A stretch of DNA of 64,000 bases from RBC074 sp964470555 (GTDB lineage: Bacteria > Acidobacteriota > Blastocatellia > RBC074): assembly GCA_964470555.1 (NCBI GenBank), contig CAYYDG010000024.1:48133-112132 (forward strand), in the 5' to 3' direction. Shown here in pieces: positions 31,192 through 40,550 of the stretch. The notes beneath the pieces were generated by a model, which saw only the letters and a list, made by a program, of their open reading frames with translations, had not been told where the DNA came from and made no database searches. Every line of letters begins with the position of its first letter. Within the stretch, counting starts at the first letter, position 1. Made by a program: the position numbers and the translations under genes.

Positions 31192-33864
31192 TTACTGAAC
31201 TAACTCCGAAGTAATCACCGCGCCGTTTTGCGGAATGACGGCGACGGTTTTGATCAGATTGCGATTGGTTTTGGCAATCCAGATGGTGGTTTTGCCCGGT
31301 TCGCCTTCCGCCGAAGTGATTTCGATTTTGAAGGCGTCAAAGCTTCCCGCCGGAACGGTGACTTTTTCCGAACCGACGACTTTCAACTGTTTCAATGTCG
31401 GTTGTTGTTTTTGCAGATCGAAGTTGCGGAAGGTTGCCGAATAGCCATCGGCCAGTGGTAACGCACCAATGACCGAATAGGAACCGGCTCCATCGGCAAA
31501 CACTGCGCCGCCGGTGTCGGCGGTAATTGGACGAGCCTGCCCGTTGATGTTCATTGCGCCGCTGGCTTTGTTGGTTTTGAAATCCACGTCAATCGTCACC
31601 GTCCCTTGTTTGATGGAGCGTTTGGTTACGACCAGCGAACCTTTTTCGACAACGGTCGTGTCGCTGACTTCGCCTTGCGGCATTTTGGCCAGTTCGTTGA
31701 TCAACCACGCGCCGCCCTGATCCTTGATGTCGGTCGTCGTGGTCATTTCCATCGTCTGGTCGCCGAGTTCCAGTTTGGCCTTGTAATTCAACCGGGCGGG
31801 TTTCAAGTCCGCCGCCGGTTTGGGCGAAGTCACCGTCACCGCGACAGGTTTCGGTTTTTCGACGGTTTTCACGTCCACGGTGATTTCTTTCAATCGCGTG
31901 GCGACTTCCGGCGTTGCGCCTTCCTGAAACCGACCGCCCAGGTGTTTGGCCAGAAACTTTTCGGCGGCGGCGAACATCGCCATGTTGTTGACGGGACGTG
32001 CAAAGCCATGTCCTTCATCCGGCGCGACGATGTATTCCACCGCAAATCCGCGATCTCGCAGCGCGATGACAATCTGATCCGATTCGGCTTTTTTGACGCG
32101 CGGATCGTTGGCGCCCTGAATCACCAGCAATGGCGATTTGATCTTGTTCGCCGAATTCAGCGGCGATTGGCGTTCCAATTGAGCGCGACCTTCGCTGGTG
32201 GCGGGATCGCCCATGCGTTCGTTGAAGATTTTTCGCCCGGCTTCCCAATACGGCGGAATCGAAGCCAGCAGCGTAATCAGATTCGAGGGGCCGACAATGG
32301 AAACTCCGGCGGCATAAACATCCGGAGTAAACGCCAATCCGGCCAGCGTCGCGTACCCGCCGTAACTGCCGCCCATAATGCCGACTCGTTTGGGGTCGGC
32401 AATGCCTTGCGCAATCATCGCCTTGACGCCCCAGGTCAAATCGTCCTGCATTTTTTCGCCCCACTGTTTGTTGCCTGCGTTGAGGAATTTTTTGCCGTAC
32501 CCGACCGAGCTGCGGAAATTGGGTTGCAACACGGCGTAGCCACGATTGGCCAGAAACTGCGCATAAGGGTTGTAACCCCACGAATCGCGCGCCCAAGGGC
32601 CTCCGTGCGGAAAGACAATCATCGGCAGGTTTTTTCCGGTCGAACCTTTGGGCAAGGTCAGAAAGGCTGGAATCCGCAATCCGTCCGACGAGGCATAAGT
32701 GATGGCTTTCATTTCGGCCAGATGTTCGCGCGGCAATTTATCGAACACGCGATATTGGACGGTCAATTTCTTCGTCACGCGGTCGAACAGATACGCCTCG
32801 CCGGGTTCGGTGTCGCTGCTGGCGGAAATTTTCCAGAGCTTTTCGTCGCGGGTCGAAGAGTCGAACGAAATGTCGCGATCAGGCAGCAGGCTTTGCAGCA
32901 GCTTGTAATCGGTTTCATAGCTCTTGTCGCGCCAGTAAATGCGCGTGCGTTCGTCTTCGTACGAAGTGCCGATCAATTCATCTGTGACGTTGGAAAAAAT
33001 CGGGCCGCCGAAATCCACTCGCTTCAACGGATCAGTTTCGACGGATTCCGTCACTTGCGTCGTCAGATCGAACAAGGCCAACCGCATTAAATCGTCCGTG
33101 CCGCGATTGGTAATCAGATAAAAGCGACGATTGTCTTTGTGAAATCGCACCGGCGCACAGGTTTCGAACACGCTGCACGAATAAATCACCTTGAGGTCGT
33201 TTTTATTGACGCTCAGAATTTCGGTGTCGCCGTTGTCCGCCGTGCGAGTGGCCAAACGTAGCTGGTCGGTTTGGTCAAACACCCAACCGCTGATGCGTTC
33301 GTCATTGCGACGAAGCAAGGTTCGTTCGCCGGTAGAAATTTTGACTTTGTACAGGTCGTGCCAGGAATTGTCGCGGTCGTTCAACCCGACAAAAATCGCG
33401 TCGGGATCGGATTTCGGAATGCCGTAAATGAACGCGCGCACGCCTTGCAGATCGGTCAGGTTGCGCGCCGCCGGAACTTCGCGGCCAGCGGCGGGCGGCG
33501 AAGCCGGATTCACGGCATAGACATTGAAATTTTCATCGCCGCCCTTGTCCTGCGTGAACAGAATGAATTTGCCGTCGCGGCTCCAGAAATAACTGGTGAC
33601 CGGTCGTTTCAAATCGTCAGTGACGGGTTTGGCGGCGGCGAAGGCTTCTTCGATTTTCTTGACCCAGATATTGCGCGTGCCTTTGTAGGGTTTGATGAAG
33701 GCCATGAATTTGCCGTCGGGCGACAATTGCGCGCCGGAAATTTCCGGGTCGCCGAAAAACAATTCCCGGTCGAGCACGGGCGTTTGCGCCAGTGTTGCGT
33801 TGGCCGTCAGCAACACGGCCAGCGCGAACATCAAAACGAATGATTGTTTGAACATCTTTTTCAC
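31192..33864 (-). CDS. Secreted S9 (prolyl oligopeptidase-type) peptidase with extra C-terminal domain
   Basis: This protein has 890 residues. It starts at GTG 33864 (GGAGAC upstream), giving a signal peptide with KKMFKQSFVLMFALAVLL and cleavage near LAQ. A beta-propeller half covers about 30-400. The alpha/beta hydrolase domain has the nucleophile in GGSYGGYA (Ser500), the acid in GANDPRV and the histidine in DEGHGFARP. The final 200 or so residues (after PKPVAVTVTSPKP) form an all-beta domain resembling DUF3108, which is not part of normal S9 peptidases. It lies between two ABC ATPase genes. Confidence 0.9.
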   Translation of the reverse strand: MKKMFKQSFVLMFALAVLLTANATLAQTPVLDRELFFGDPEISGAQLSPDGKFMAFIKPYKGTRNIWVKKIEEAFAAAKPVTDDLKRPVTSYFWSRDGKFILFTQDKGGDENFNVYAVNPASPPAAGREVPAARNLTDLQGVRAFIYGIPKSDPDAIFVGLNDRDNSWHDLYKVKISTGERTLLRRNDERISGWVFDQTDQLRLATRTADNGDTEILSVNKNDLKVIYSCSVFETCAPVRFHKDNRRFYLITNRGTDDLMRLALFDLTTQVTESVETDPLKRVDFGGPIFSNVTDELIGTSYEDERTRIYWRDKSYETDYKLLQSLLPDRDISFDSSTRDEKLWKISASSDTEPGEAYLFDRVTKKLTVQYRVFDKLPREHLAEMKAITYASSDGLRIPAFLTLPKGSTGKNLPMIVFPHGGPWARDSWGYNPYAQFLANRGYAVLQPNFRSSVGYGKKFLNAGNKQWGEKMQDDLTWGVKAMIAQGIADPKRVGIMGGSYGGYATLAGLAFTPDVYAAGVSIVGPSNLITLLASIPPYWEAGRKIFNERMGDPATSEGRAQLERQSPLNSANKIKSPLLVIQGANDPRVKKAESDQIVIALRDRGFAVEYIVAPDEGHGFARPVNNMAMFAAAEKFLAKHLGGRFQEGATPEVATRLKEITVDVKTVEKPKPVAVTVTSPKPAADLKPARLNYKAKLELGDQTMEMTTTTDIKDQGGAWLINELAKMPQGEVSDTTVVEKGSLVVTKRSIKQGTVTIDVDFKTNKASGAMNINGQARPITADTGGAVFADGAGSYSVIGALPLADGYSATFRNFDLQKQQPTLKQLKVVGSEKVTVPAGSFDAFKIEITSAEGEPGKTTIWIAKTNRNLIKTVAVIPQNGAVITSELVQ

Positions 33865-33897
33865 GGTGATTGTCTCCGGTTGAATTCTCTGGTTGCG

Positions 33898-33974
33898 GTA
33901 CGGGGAGCGTGAGCGACCTGCCAAATTTCGATTGGCAGGTTCCAGCAGATTCAGGTCGCTCTCGCTCCCCGTAC
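33898..33974. repeat. Nested palindromic repeat
   Basis: Outer arms 33898-33920 and 33952-33974 match over 23 bases with one mismatch (ends GTACGGGGAGCG and CGCTCCCCGTAC). A nested arm, CCTGCCAA with TTGGCAGG, lies inside. It sits between the ABC ATPase and the peptidase. Confidence 0.85.
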
Positions 33975-33983
33975 TGCATCGGC

Positions 33984-34898
33984 TCATTGCTCCATCGCTT
34001 TCAGGAAAATATCTTCCAGCGAATCGCGTTTGTAATTCAACCGGCGAATCTGCACGTTTTGTTCGGCTGCGATTTTGTACAGGTCGCGGACTCCCACGCC
34101 GTTGGCCAGGATCAGCTTCAGCTTCTGGTATCCGGTTTCAGCGTATTCGCAACCGAGCCGTTCAATCGCTTCGACGAAGGCCTGCGTACCGTTGCGCGTT
34201 TCCATCTCGACAAATTGTTTGTTGGCGCGACGCTCTTCTTCAAGATTGCAGTTGGCGGCGATGTGACCGTCTTTGAGGATCAGAATTTCGTCGCAGCATT
34301 CTTCGACATCGCGCAACAAATGCGACGAGAGCACGATGTTGGCTTTGCCGCTGTCACGGACTTCGCGGATCAATTCCAGCATGCGAGTGCGCGCCGGAGG
34401 ATCGAGTCCGTTGGTAGGTTCGTCCAAAAAGATCAATCGCGGCCCGTGAACAATCGCCTGCGCCAGTTTGGCCAATTGCTTCATGCCCAGCGAATACGAT
34501 CCCAACTGGCGATAACGCGCTTCGCCTAAGCCCACATAAAACAAGGCTTCGTGCGCGCGTTCCAGCGCAGCTTCCGAAGGCAGCCCGGACAATTCCGCCA
34601 TCAAGCGGACGAAATGCACGCAGGTCAGATTGGCGATGAAAGCATCGCGTTCGGGCATGTAACCGATCAGGGTGCGAATTTCTTTTGCCTGATGGCGAAT
34701 GTCTTTGCCAAAGATGCGCGCAGTGCCTGCCGATGGCGGATGAAATCCCAACAGGGAATGAATCAGTGTGGTTTTTCCTGCGCCATTCGGACCGAGCAGG
34801 CCAATGCAACGCCCGTGCAAGTTGCCCTTGATGCTGTGCAGGATTTCGCGCTTGCCAAACGTCACGCGCAATCCGTCGAGTTCGATAACAGGTGTCAT
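33984..34898 (-). CDS. ABC transporter ATP-binding protein
   Basis: This protein has 304 residues. Walker A GPNGAGKTT, signature YSLGMKQLAKLAQAIVHGP, Walker B LIFLDEPTNGLD and the SSHLL switch are visible, with a C-terminal domain typical of ABC-2 ATPases. The frame extends to 34931, but MTPVIELDGLRVTF at 34898 is the normal start. It heads the leftward cluster; its partner permease is probably one of those at 30236 or 28325. Confidence 0.92.
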   Translation of the reverse strand: MTPVIELDGLRVTFGKREILHSIKGNLHGRCIGLLGPNGAGKTTLIHSLLGFHPPSAGTARIFGKDIRHQAKEIRTLIGYMPERDAFIANLTCVHFVRLMAELSGLPSEAALERAHEALFYVGLGEARYRQLGSYSLGMKQLAKLAQAIVHGPRLIFLDEPTNGLDPPARTRMLELIREVRDSGKANIVLSSHLLRDVEECCDEILILKDGHIAANCNLEEERRANKQFVEMETRNGTQAFVEAIERLGCEYAETGYQKLKLILANGVGVRDLYKIAAEQNVQIRRLNYKRDSLEDIFLKAMEQ

Positions 34899-34916
34899 GG
34901 TTTTCCAGAATTTTTC

Positions 34917-34980
34917 CCCACGAAGCGACACGAAGTTTCACGAAGAAAAATCCTGACGTTTCTTCGTGCGGTTTAGTGGG
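34917..34980. repeat. Imperfect palindromic repeat (CACGAAG type)
   Basis: CCCAC (34917-34921) and GTGGG (34976-34980) bound several CACGAAG/CTTCGTG words. It resembles other dispersed intergenic repeats in this window. Confidence 0.5.
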
Positions 34981-34990
34981 AGAAAAGGGT

Positions 34991-35917
34991 TTATTTGCTG
35001 GCGACTTTCGCCGCTGAGGCAGGAGCCTTGTCCGCTTTCAACAGGTTGACGTTGCCGTTGACGCCGCTGACACGGATTGGTGTGCCGCCCGTGCCGATGC
35101 GCGCTTTCAATCTGCCACGCGATTGTTCTTCATCGCGCGCCTGCACATCTGGAAGTTCAGGATTGAGTTGACCGTTGATGCTCCAGGCATTGAGATCGGC
35201 ATTGACTGCACCTTCGAATCGCAATTCGATGTTGCCGTTGACGTCGGAAATTGCAATGCTTTTGCCGCTCAGAGGCGCAAAGGTGACTTCTATGCCGCCA
35301 TTGGCGCTGTTTAGTTCGAACTGGCCTGCTACGCGCGCTGCTTTGAGCAGACCGTTGATGTTATGCATTTCAATTCGCGCGGTTGTTTCGCCCAACGTGA
35401 CCGGTCCGTTGATGCCCCAACTATCGAAGCGTTCAATCTGGCGCGGAATTTTCATCACGACGCGCTGGCGTCCGGCAGGAATAGCGCCGATGGAGGAAAA
35501 CAAACTTTTGCGGTCGTTTTCTATGCCAATCTGCAATCGTTTGCCTTCGTGTTCGATTTTCACCTTGCGATAATTTTCCAGGTTTTCGCGCGTTTTGGCC
35601 GAACGCACGATCAGGACTTCCGCTGTGTCTGTGTCGGCAGTTTCCACCGTCAATGATCCGTTCAGATTGGCGACACTGATGGTGGATTCCGCCGCAAGTT
35701 TGAATTTGCGCCGTATTTCTTCTTTTTGGGGAAGGTCGTCCTTGTCTTCGGTGGCGGTGATGGACAATTCAGCCTGGGGTTCTGCGGGTTTCGTCGCTTC
35801 GCTTGCTTTGGGTTCTGCCTGAGTCGAACGACTGCGCATGCGGCAGCCGCTGGTGGTCACTGCCAGAGCGCTTAGGGCAAACAAAACCAGCGCGACGATT
35901 GCTTTCGATTTCATCTT
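34991..35917 (-). CDS. Lipoprotein with DUF4097-like beta domain
   Basis: This protein has 308 residues. The signal MKSKAIVALVLFALSALAV ends in a lipobox TTSGC, so it should be lipid-anchored. After a charged linker, repeated beta strands follow (ISVANLNGSLTVETADTD, IEMHNINGLLKAARV, IAISDVNGNIELRF, IRVSGVNGNVNL), the pattern of DUF4097, a right-handed beta-solenoid-like domain. Function unknown. AGGAGG lies 12 bases before ATG 35917. Confidence 0.82.
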   Translation of the reverse strand, partial: KMKSKAIVALVLFALSALAVTTSGCRMRSRSTQAEPKASEATKPAEPQAELSITATEDKDDLPQKEEIRRKFKLAAESTISVANLNGSLTVETADTDTAEVLIVRSAKTRENLENYRKVKIEHEGKRLQIGIENDRKSLFSSIGAIPAGRQRVVMKIPRQIERFDSWGINGPVTLGETTARIEMHNINGLLKAARVAGQFELNSANGGIEVTFAPLSGKSIAISDVNGNIELRFEGAVNADLNAWSINGQLNPELPDVQARDEEQSRGRLKARIGTGGTPIRVSGVNGNVNLLKADKAPASAAKVASK

Positions 35918-36069
35918 GAAACTTAGCCTCCTGATGTCTTGTTGAGCGCAAACAGTTACGCCAACCGTCTGAACGAAGTTCCGAACGATTGGCGTAAGTT
36001 GAAGCCAGGTTGTGATTTTCGTCAATGTTGACAGGCTTGTTGAAAGACAGAAGAGCGGATGGACAACAG

Positions 36070-36135
36070 GAACGAGGGACGGCGGGAAAGAGAAAGAATG
36101 TGTTTTCTTTCTCTCGATCCCGCCATCCCTCGTTC
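36070..36135. repeat. Palindrome between lipoprotein and FecR gene
   Basis: GAACGAGGGA (36070-36079) and TCCCTCGTTC (36126-36135) are perfect inverted ends. Inside, GAGAAAGAA pairs with TTCTTTCTC. Another long intergenic stem. Confidence 0.75.
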
Positions 36136-36155
36136 TCATTCCGGCTATTCGGAAA

Positions 36156-38864
36156 CTATCGAGAGATTTCTCGTATTTCCTTGTTGATCTTTCCCTCGAC
36201 CGAACGCCGTTCTGATGATTTGAAGTCTCCGAAAAGGCTTCCCAGTCCTGACGAACTCGGCAAACCGAGCAGGTCGGAAGGCGTCAAACCAATCGGGCCA
36301 TTTTCACTGTTGATCGAAAGAATCATTCGATCATTCAGCGCGTAGACATAAGCCAGTCCGGCTTTGTTGCCCAGGAAGTTCTTGACCGCCTTGCTGGCTT
36401 CTTTCGGACCGGCTTGTCGCATCAGCTTCGCGGCAGGTTCGGTCAGCGAACTGACGTTCTGGTAAACCATCGCCGAGAAGTTGGCTTGTTTATCCGCAGG
36501 CAGCGAAGCCTGGAATTTCGCCGAACTCAGCAAGGTGCGACCGGATTCCTTGTACTTGATCGCGTTTTCGACCAGCGCGCGGCTGGGCGCTGCAATCAGG
36601 TAACCGTAAGCGTAAGCGTAATTCAGCGACGCCAGCGGAACATCCGGCGATTTCAGTTCATAAAACGTCCGTCCGCCGATTTCCACGCGATTCCACACCA
36701 GCGCCTGTTTGCCGTGGCTGGTCAATTCTGCATTGACCTTGTCAACCGTGCGTTCCAGCGTGTTTTGCAGATGATCCTGGTCGTCCACCTGCACTATGGC
36801 CTTGAACGAAGGAATCGGAACCACAGGGCCGTCCACCGCGAAAGCGTATTCGCTGCCGAGCGGAGCGGCGATGTCGTTGCGGAAGCTGATGCCTTGTTCG
36901 TTCTGGAAATCCAGCGCTTTCTGCCAGGCTTCGGGGTCAGCGGTTTTCAGCGCGTTCAGCAGATCGTCCACCACAGCGGTCGGTTCCTGCACGACGAAGG
37001 CTCCGACAACGTTGGCGTCCGGCGAGATGAATTCCAGCGCGCCCATAGGATTCGGAGCCGCCAGCCACGACGTGACGCCGTGATCGTTCTGTTTGTAACT
37101 GACGACGGCTCGGTTGTACGGCTTGCCATCCTTTTCTTTCAGTTCGACCACGAAATAACGCAGGTCGAGCAAACCAAGCTGGCTGACCATCGCCGCGTCT
37201 TTATCCTTGCGGAGCGATTGCACCACCATCTTTTCCAGATCGGCGGCGATGATCAGACCCGCGCCGTCCTGGTACAAGCTGGCGATGTGTTTGCGGAAAG
37301 GATTCGCCGCGAACGGTTTGGCAGCCGCTTTCACCTGCATTTCAACGCGCTTCAACGATTCGATGCGCGGCGACATGGCAACCAAATCCTGCGTGATCCA
37401 AATGTAAGCGCCTTTGTCCCTGCCGCTGGCGCTGCTGAAAGCCAGCGGATCGTCAACGATTTGCAATTCGTTTTTGCCTTCGCTGAGTTGCGACACCTTG
37501 CTTTCGACAAAGCTGCGGAACGCGCCGCCGTCTTTGACTTCGGCCAGAATGATCGGTTCGTCGGGTTCGCCACTGTTGGCTTTGCCTGTGGCGGCGATGG
37601 CGATTTCATCACCCAGATAACTGCCGAACTCTTTGGCGATTTGAATCGCCTGGCTCATCCCGTGACGACCGCGCGATTGGCGCTGCTCTTTAGCGTACCA
37701 TTCGTTCAAGCCGGGATTTTTGGCCAGGCTTTCTTGCAAAATCTGATCGGCGTTGGCCAGCGTTTCGCTGATGTTCGGAATCGCCACGTAAAGCACAGTG
37801 TTTTCCGGCATCAAATCCAGCAACCGTGTCGAATACCGATTGCCCGGCATCGCCACCAACTGGTCAATTTCCGCGCGAACAGCATCGAGCTGTTTGATGT
37901 ATTCGGCGGATTTGCGGCTCCAGGCGATTTCGTCTTTGACCGCAATCTTTTCGACGCTTTCGTGCGTCGTGACCTGATCGCCGGCGTGCAGCACATTGTT
38001 TTTGCCTGCGTGGTCAACGTGGACTTCGCCTTCTATGACCGAAACGCGAGCACCTTTGGTTCCGTTGTTGACGGTGAAAATCGTACCTGTCACAGACACC
38101 AGCGAATCATCCGTCGCCACGAACAATTTGCCATCGCGCTGTTTGGCCGCTTCGACAATCACTTGTCCGCGATCCAGATTGATCGTCGTTCCGCCGGAAC
38201 CGTTCGTTACTGAAAATTCCGAACGTTCGCGCATTTCGATCAACGAACCGTCGGCCAGTTTGACGATGGCGGCGGAGTTTTTCGCCGTGCGAATGCGTTC
38301 GCCGCGTTTGATCTGTTCGCCGGGCTTCAGCGCCTGCGTCGAAGTTTCAGTGACGCGATACACGTTGCCATTGGCGGCTTCGACAATCGCGTTCAGCGTG
38401 CGGAACGAATTGACGAAACGTTGCGCCGAAGGCCACGCAAACAATCCGACCATCACGACGACTGCTGCGGCAATCGCCCAGCGAACCGTCGTCATGCGAC
38501 GATTGGAAGCCGTGACTTTCGCTTTTTGCGAATCCAACTGCCACGAAGATTGCCGACCGTGCCGGGCTTCCTTCAACGCCTTGCGACAGGGCAGACATTC
38601 GCGCGTGTGGTCTTCCAGCAGCATGGTGCGCGCGCTGGAAAGCTGGCCTTGCAGATACGACGGAATCAGCGAACGGAAATCGTCGCAACTGCGAATGTGT
38701 TCAACCGGCGTGACTCCGGCTTCGACGGCGGCTTGCTGGCCAGCCAATCGAGCCTGGACTCGCTGCGCGGCTCCGGCAACGACTGCTGCATCCAGCTTTT
38801 CGTTGCGGATTTCCGCCGTCACGTCATCCAGAATGGTATTAAGTTCTCGATCTGTATGTTTCAT
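36156..38864 (-). CDS. Zinc-finger anti-sigma/FecR/DUF3352 membrane protein
   Basis: This protein has 902 residues. The N-terminal zf-HC2-like part has H-x3-C-x2-C (HTRECLPCRKAL, about 85-97). A membrane span (WAIAAAVVVMVGLFAW) near 128-143 is followed by a FecR domain (about 165-300) and a large periplasmic DUF3352-like region (from about 350) with repeated AYVYALN-type strands. The first part resembles an anti-sigma factor for the adjacent ECF sigma gene at 38889, to which it is coupled (24-base gap). The combination with a 500-residue DUF3352 region is unusual. GAGGAG supports ATG 38864. Confidence 0.85.
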   Translation of the reverse strand: MKHTDRELNTILDDVTAEIRNEKLDAAVVAGAAQRVQARLAGQQAAVEAGVTPVEHIRSCDDFRSLIPSYLQGQLSSARTMLLEDHTRECLPCRKALKEARHGRQSSWQLDSQKAKVTASNRRMTTVRWAIAAAVVVMVGLFAWPSAQRFVNSFRTLNAIVEAANGNVYRVTETSTQALKPGEQIKRGERIRTAKNSAAIVKLADGSLIEMRERSEFSVTNGSGGTTINLDRGQVIVEAAKQRDGKLFVATDDSLVSVTGTIFTVNNGTKGARVSVIEGEVHVDHAGKNNVLHAGDQVTTHESVEKIAVKDEIAWSRKSAEYIKQLDAVRAEIDQLVAMPGNRYSTRLLDLMPENTVLYVAIPNISETLANADQILQESLAKNPGLNEWYAKEQRQSRGRHGMSQAIQIAKEFGSYLGDEIAIAATGKANSGEPDEPIILAEVKDGGAFRSFVESKVSQLSEGKNELQIVDDPLAFSSASGRDKGAYIWITQDLVAMSPRIESLKRVEMQVKAAAKPFAANPFRKHIASLYQDGAGLIIAADLEKMVVQSLRKDKDAAMVSQLGLLDLRYFVVELKEKDGKPYNRAVVSYKQNDHGVTSWLAAPNPMGALEFISPDANVVGAFVVQEPTAVVDDLLNALKTADPEAWQKALDFQNEQGISFRNDIAAPLGSEYAFAVDGPVVPIPSFKAIVQVDDQDHLQNTLERTVDKVNAELTSHGKQALVWNRVEIGGRTFYELKSPDVPLASLNYAYAYGYLIAAPSRALVENAIKYKESGRTLLSSAKFQASLPADKQANFSAMVYQNVSSLTEPAAKLMRQAGPKEASKAVKNFLGNKAGLAYVYALNDRMILSINSENGPIGLTPSDLLGLPSSSGLGSLFGDFKSSERRSVEGKINKEIREISR

Positions 38865-38888
38865 AATTGCTCTCCTCTGTATGGCCTG

Positions 38889-39518
38889 TTAATCCTGGCC
38901 TCCCTCCAAAAAGTCTCCGATTTCTTTTTTGACTCTGGCGCGCGCCCGGTGGAGCAACACGCCCACAACCATTGCCGAAGTCCCCATCTGTTCGGCGATT
39001 TCGTTGTTGCCGTAACCTTCGAAGTATTTCAGGACGAACATCTCGGCGGATTTTTCGCCGAGCTTGCCGATGGCCTGCCGGACTTTGGCGCGAAGCTCGT
39101 TCGACGCCCGGCGCGTTTCCGGATTGACCGACGAACCTGCCGACAAAACCGACGCGACATCGTCAATTGAAATCGAATTGCTGCGTCCGCGCTGGCGCAT
39201 CAAATCCAGCGAAGCATTGACGGCGGCTCGGTGCAAATAACTGGCCGGATTCGGTTCCAGATTGATCGTCTCTTTGACGCTCCGGCGCGACAACCGCAAA
39301 AAGACGGTTTGTAAAACGTCTTCAGCGTCCACAACGCTGCCCGTGATGCGGTAAGCCGCGCGGAAAATGCGATCGTGATGTTCCCGGAACAGCGAATCCA
39401 ATTCGCGCTCCGAAACCTGAGCCTCGCCGACGGCGTCCGCCTTTCCGCCGGGAATCGCTCTTAAATGAATAGCATTTGCTGGCACATTGACCTCCTTTTC
39501 ATCGTTTTCCACTGACAT
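38889..39518 (-). CDS. ECF-type RNA polymerase sigma factor
   Basis: This protein has 209 residues. Region 2 (LDSLFREHHDRIFRAAYRITGSVVDAEDVLQTVFLRL) and region 4 (GKLGEKSAEMFVLKYFEGYGNNEIAEQMG) are present. The N-terminal extension of about 35 residues is poorly conserved. It is encoded just upstream of the membrane FecR/zinc-finger protein, its likely anti-sigma factor. Confidence 0.93.
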   Translation of the reverse strand: MSVENDEKEVNVPANAIHLRAIPGGKADAVGEAQVSERELDSLFREHHDRIFRAAYRITGSVVDAEDVLQTVFLRLSRRSVKETINLEPNPASYLHRAAVNASLDLMRQRGRSNSISIDDVASVLSAGSSVNPETRRASNELRAKVRQAIGKLGEKSAEMFVLKYFEGYGNNEIAEQMGTSAMVVGVLLHRARARVKKEIGDFLEGGQD

Positions 39519-39864
39519 AAACGGCCTCCGAAACAGGGGATTAACAGAACGGTGAAAAAATTATTGCGGGAGTTCTACCCCAATGAAGCCGGTTGTGAAA
39601 TCGGCGGCGGCATATATATTCAGGCCGTGACTCCTGACCAAGTCTCAAGCCGTGAGGAAAATGACGCTTGGTTTCACCAAAAGATCACGCCGTCTGGCTG
39701 AATCTGTGAAAACTCTTTCGACTCTTTCCCGATTTTTTTTTTTCGTGCTACTCTCCGCCCGCCTTATCAATCCTGGCTGACGCCAACTCAAGCTTTGAAT
39801 CTCGTTACAACCTTTCTGATTGTCCAGTGCGGGGACTAATCGGCCAACAAGTAAGAGGAGTTGC
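39519..39864. other. Intergenic region
   Basis: This is a divergent gap between two sigma-type genes. It has an 11-T run near 39735. I see no clear promoter, repeat or gene. Confidence 0.5.
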
Positions 39865-40410
39865 ATGCCCAAACCGGATTCGCCAGAACCTGCCATCAGC
39901 GAGATCGAACAACTGTTTCTGGACACCATTCCACTAATTCCCCCGGTCGTTCGCCAAGCCTGCCAGAGCCTGAACCATCATCCCAACCAGATGGAATTCG
40001 ACGGCTTTGCCAGTCGAATCATGATGTTGTTGATGGACAACGACTTTCATACGCTGCGTTCGTTCGGAAATGGCTCCAAACCACAAACCTGGCTGTTCAC
40101 CATTGCCAAACGGCTAATCCTGCGTCGGTTGAAAGAACAAAAACGAGAATTGCCGTTGGAAGATTTGCCGCCGGATTCTTTCACCACTCAGCCGGTTCAG
40201 GAAGAAAAGCTGATCTGGGAGGAAGAAGAAAAGCTCTTGCAGGCTGCCGTTAGCAAGTTGGCCAAAGGCGAGCGAAAACTGTTTGGCCTGATGTTGCAGG
40301 GGGTGAAGGCAGAAGAAATAGCGAAAGAGTTGGGAATCAAGAAAGAGTCGGTTTACCCAAAGAAAAGTGCATTGATAAAGAAGCTTCAAAAAATCGCCAA
40401 TGACGCATAG
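39865..40410 (+). CDS. Small sigma-like/RNA polymerase sigma-70 type protein
   Basis: This protein has 181 residues. Helical N-terminal part with GNGSKPQTWLFTIAKRLILRRL resembles the sigma region 2 C-terminal end, and LAKGERKLFGLMLQGVKAEEIAKELGIKKESVYPKKSALIKKL is a region-4 helix-turn-helix. The first part is shorter and more divergent than in normal ECF factors. AGAGGAG supports ATG 39865. It precedes two AT-rich secreted proteins that it may control; that is inference. Confidence 0.78.
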   Translation: MPKPDSPEPAISEIEQLFLDTIPLIPPVVRQACQSLNHHPNQMEFDGFASRIMMLLMDNDFHTLRSFGNGSKPQTWLFTIAKRLILRRLKEQKRELPLEDLPPDSFTTQPVQEEKLIWEEEEKLLQAAVSKLAKGERKLFGLMLQGVKAEEIAKELGIKKESVYPKKSALIKKLQKIANDA

Positions 40411-40550
40411 GTCGTCGAGGTTGCGGCTGAAGGCGTGAAAATTTATTTTTCCGACAGGACATTAAGATTTCCGTTTGAAAGCACACTAAGTAAGTGAAGT
40501 CGCAATTCAAAAACAACCTCTTAAACTGTCTAACGATATAGGAGATTCGC

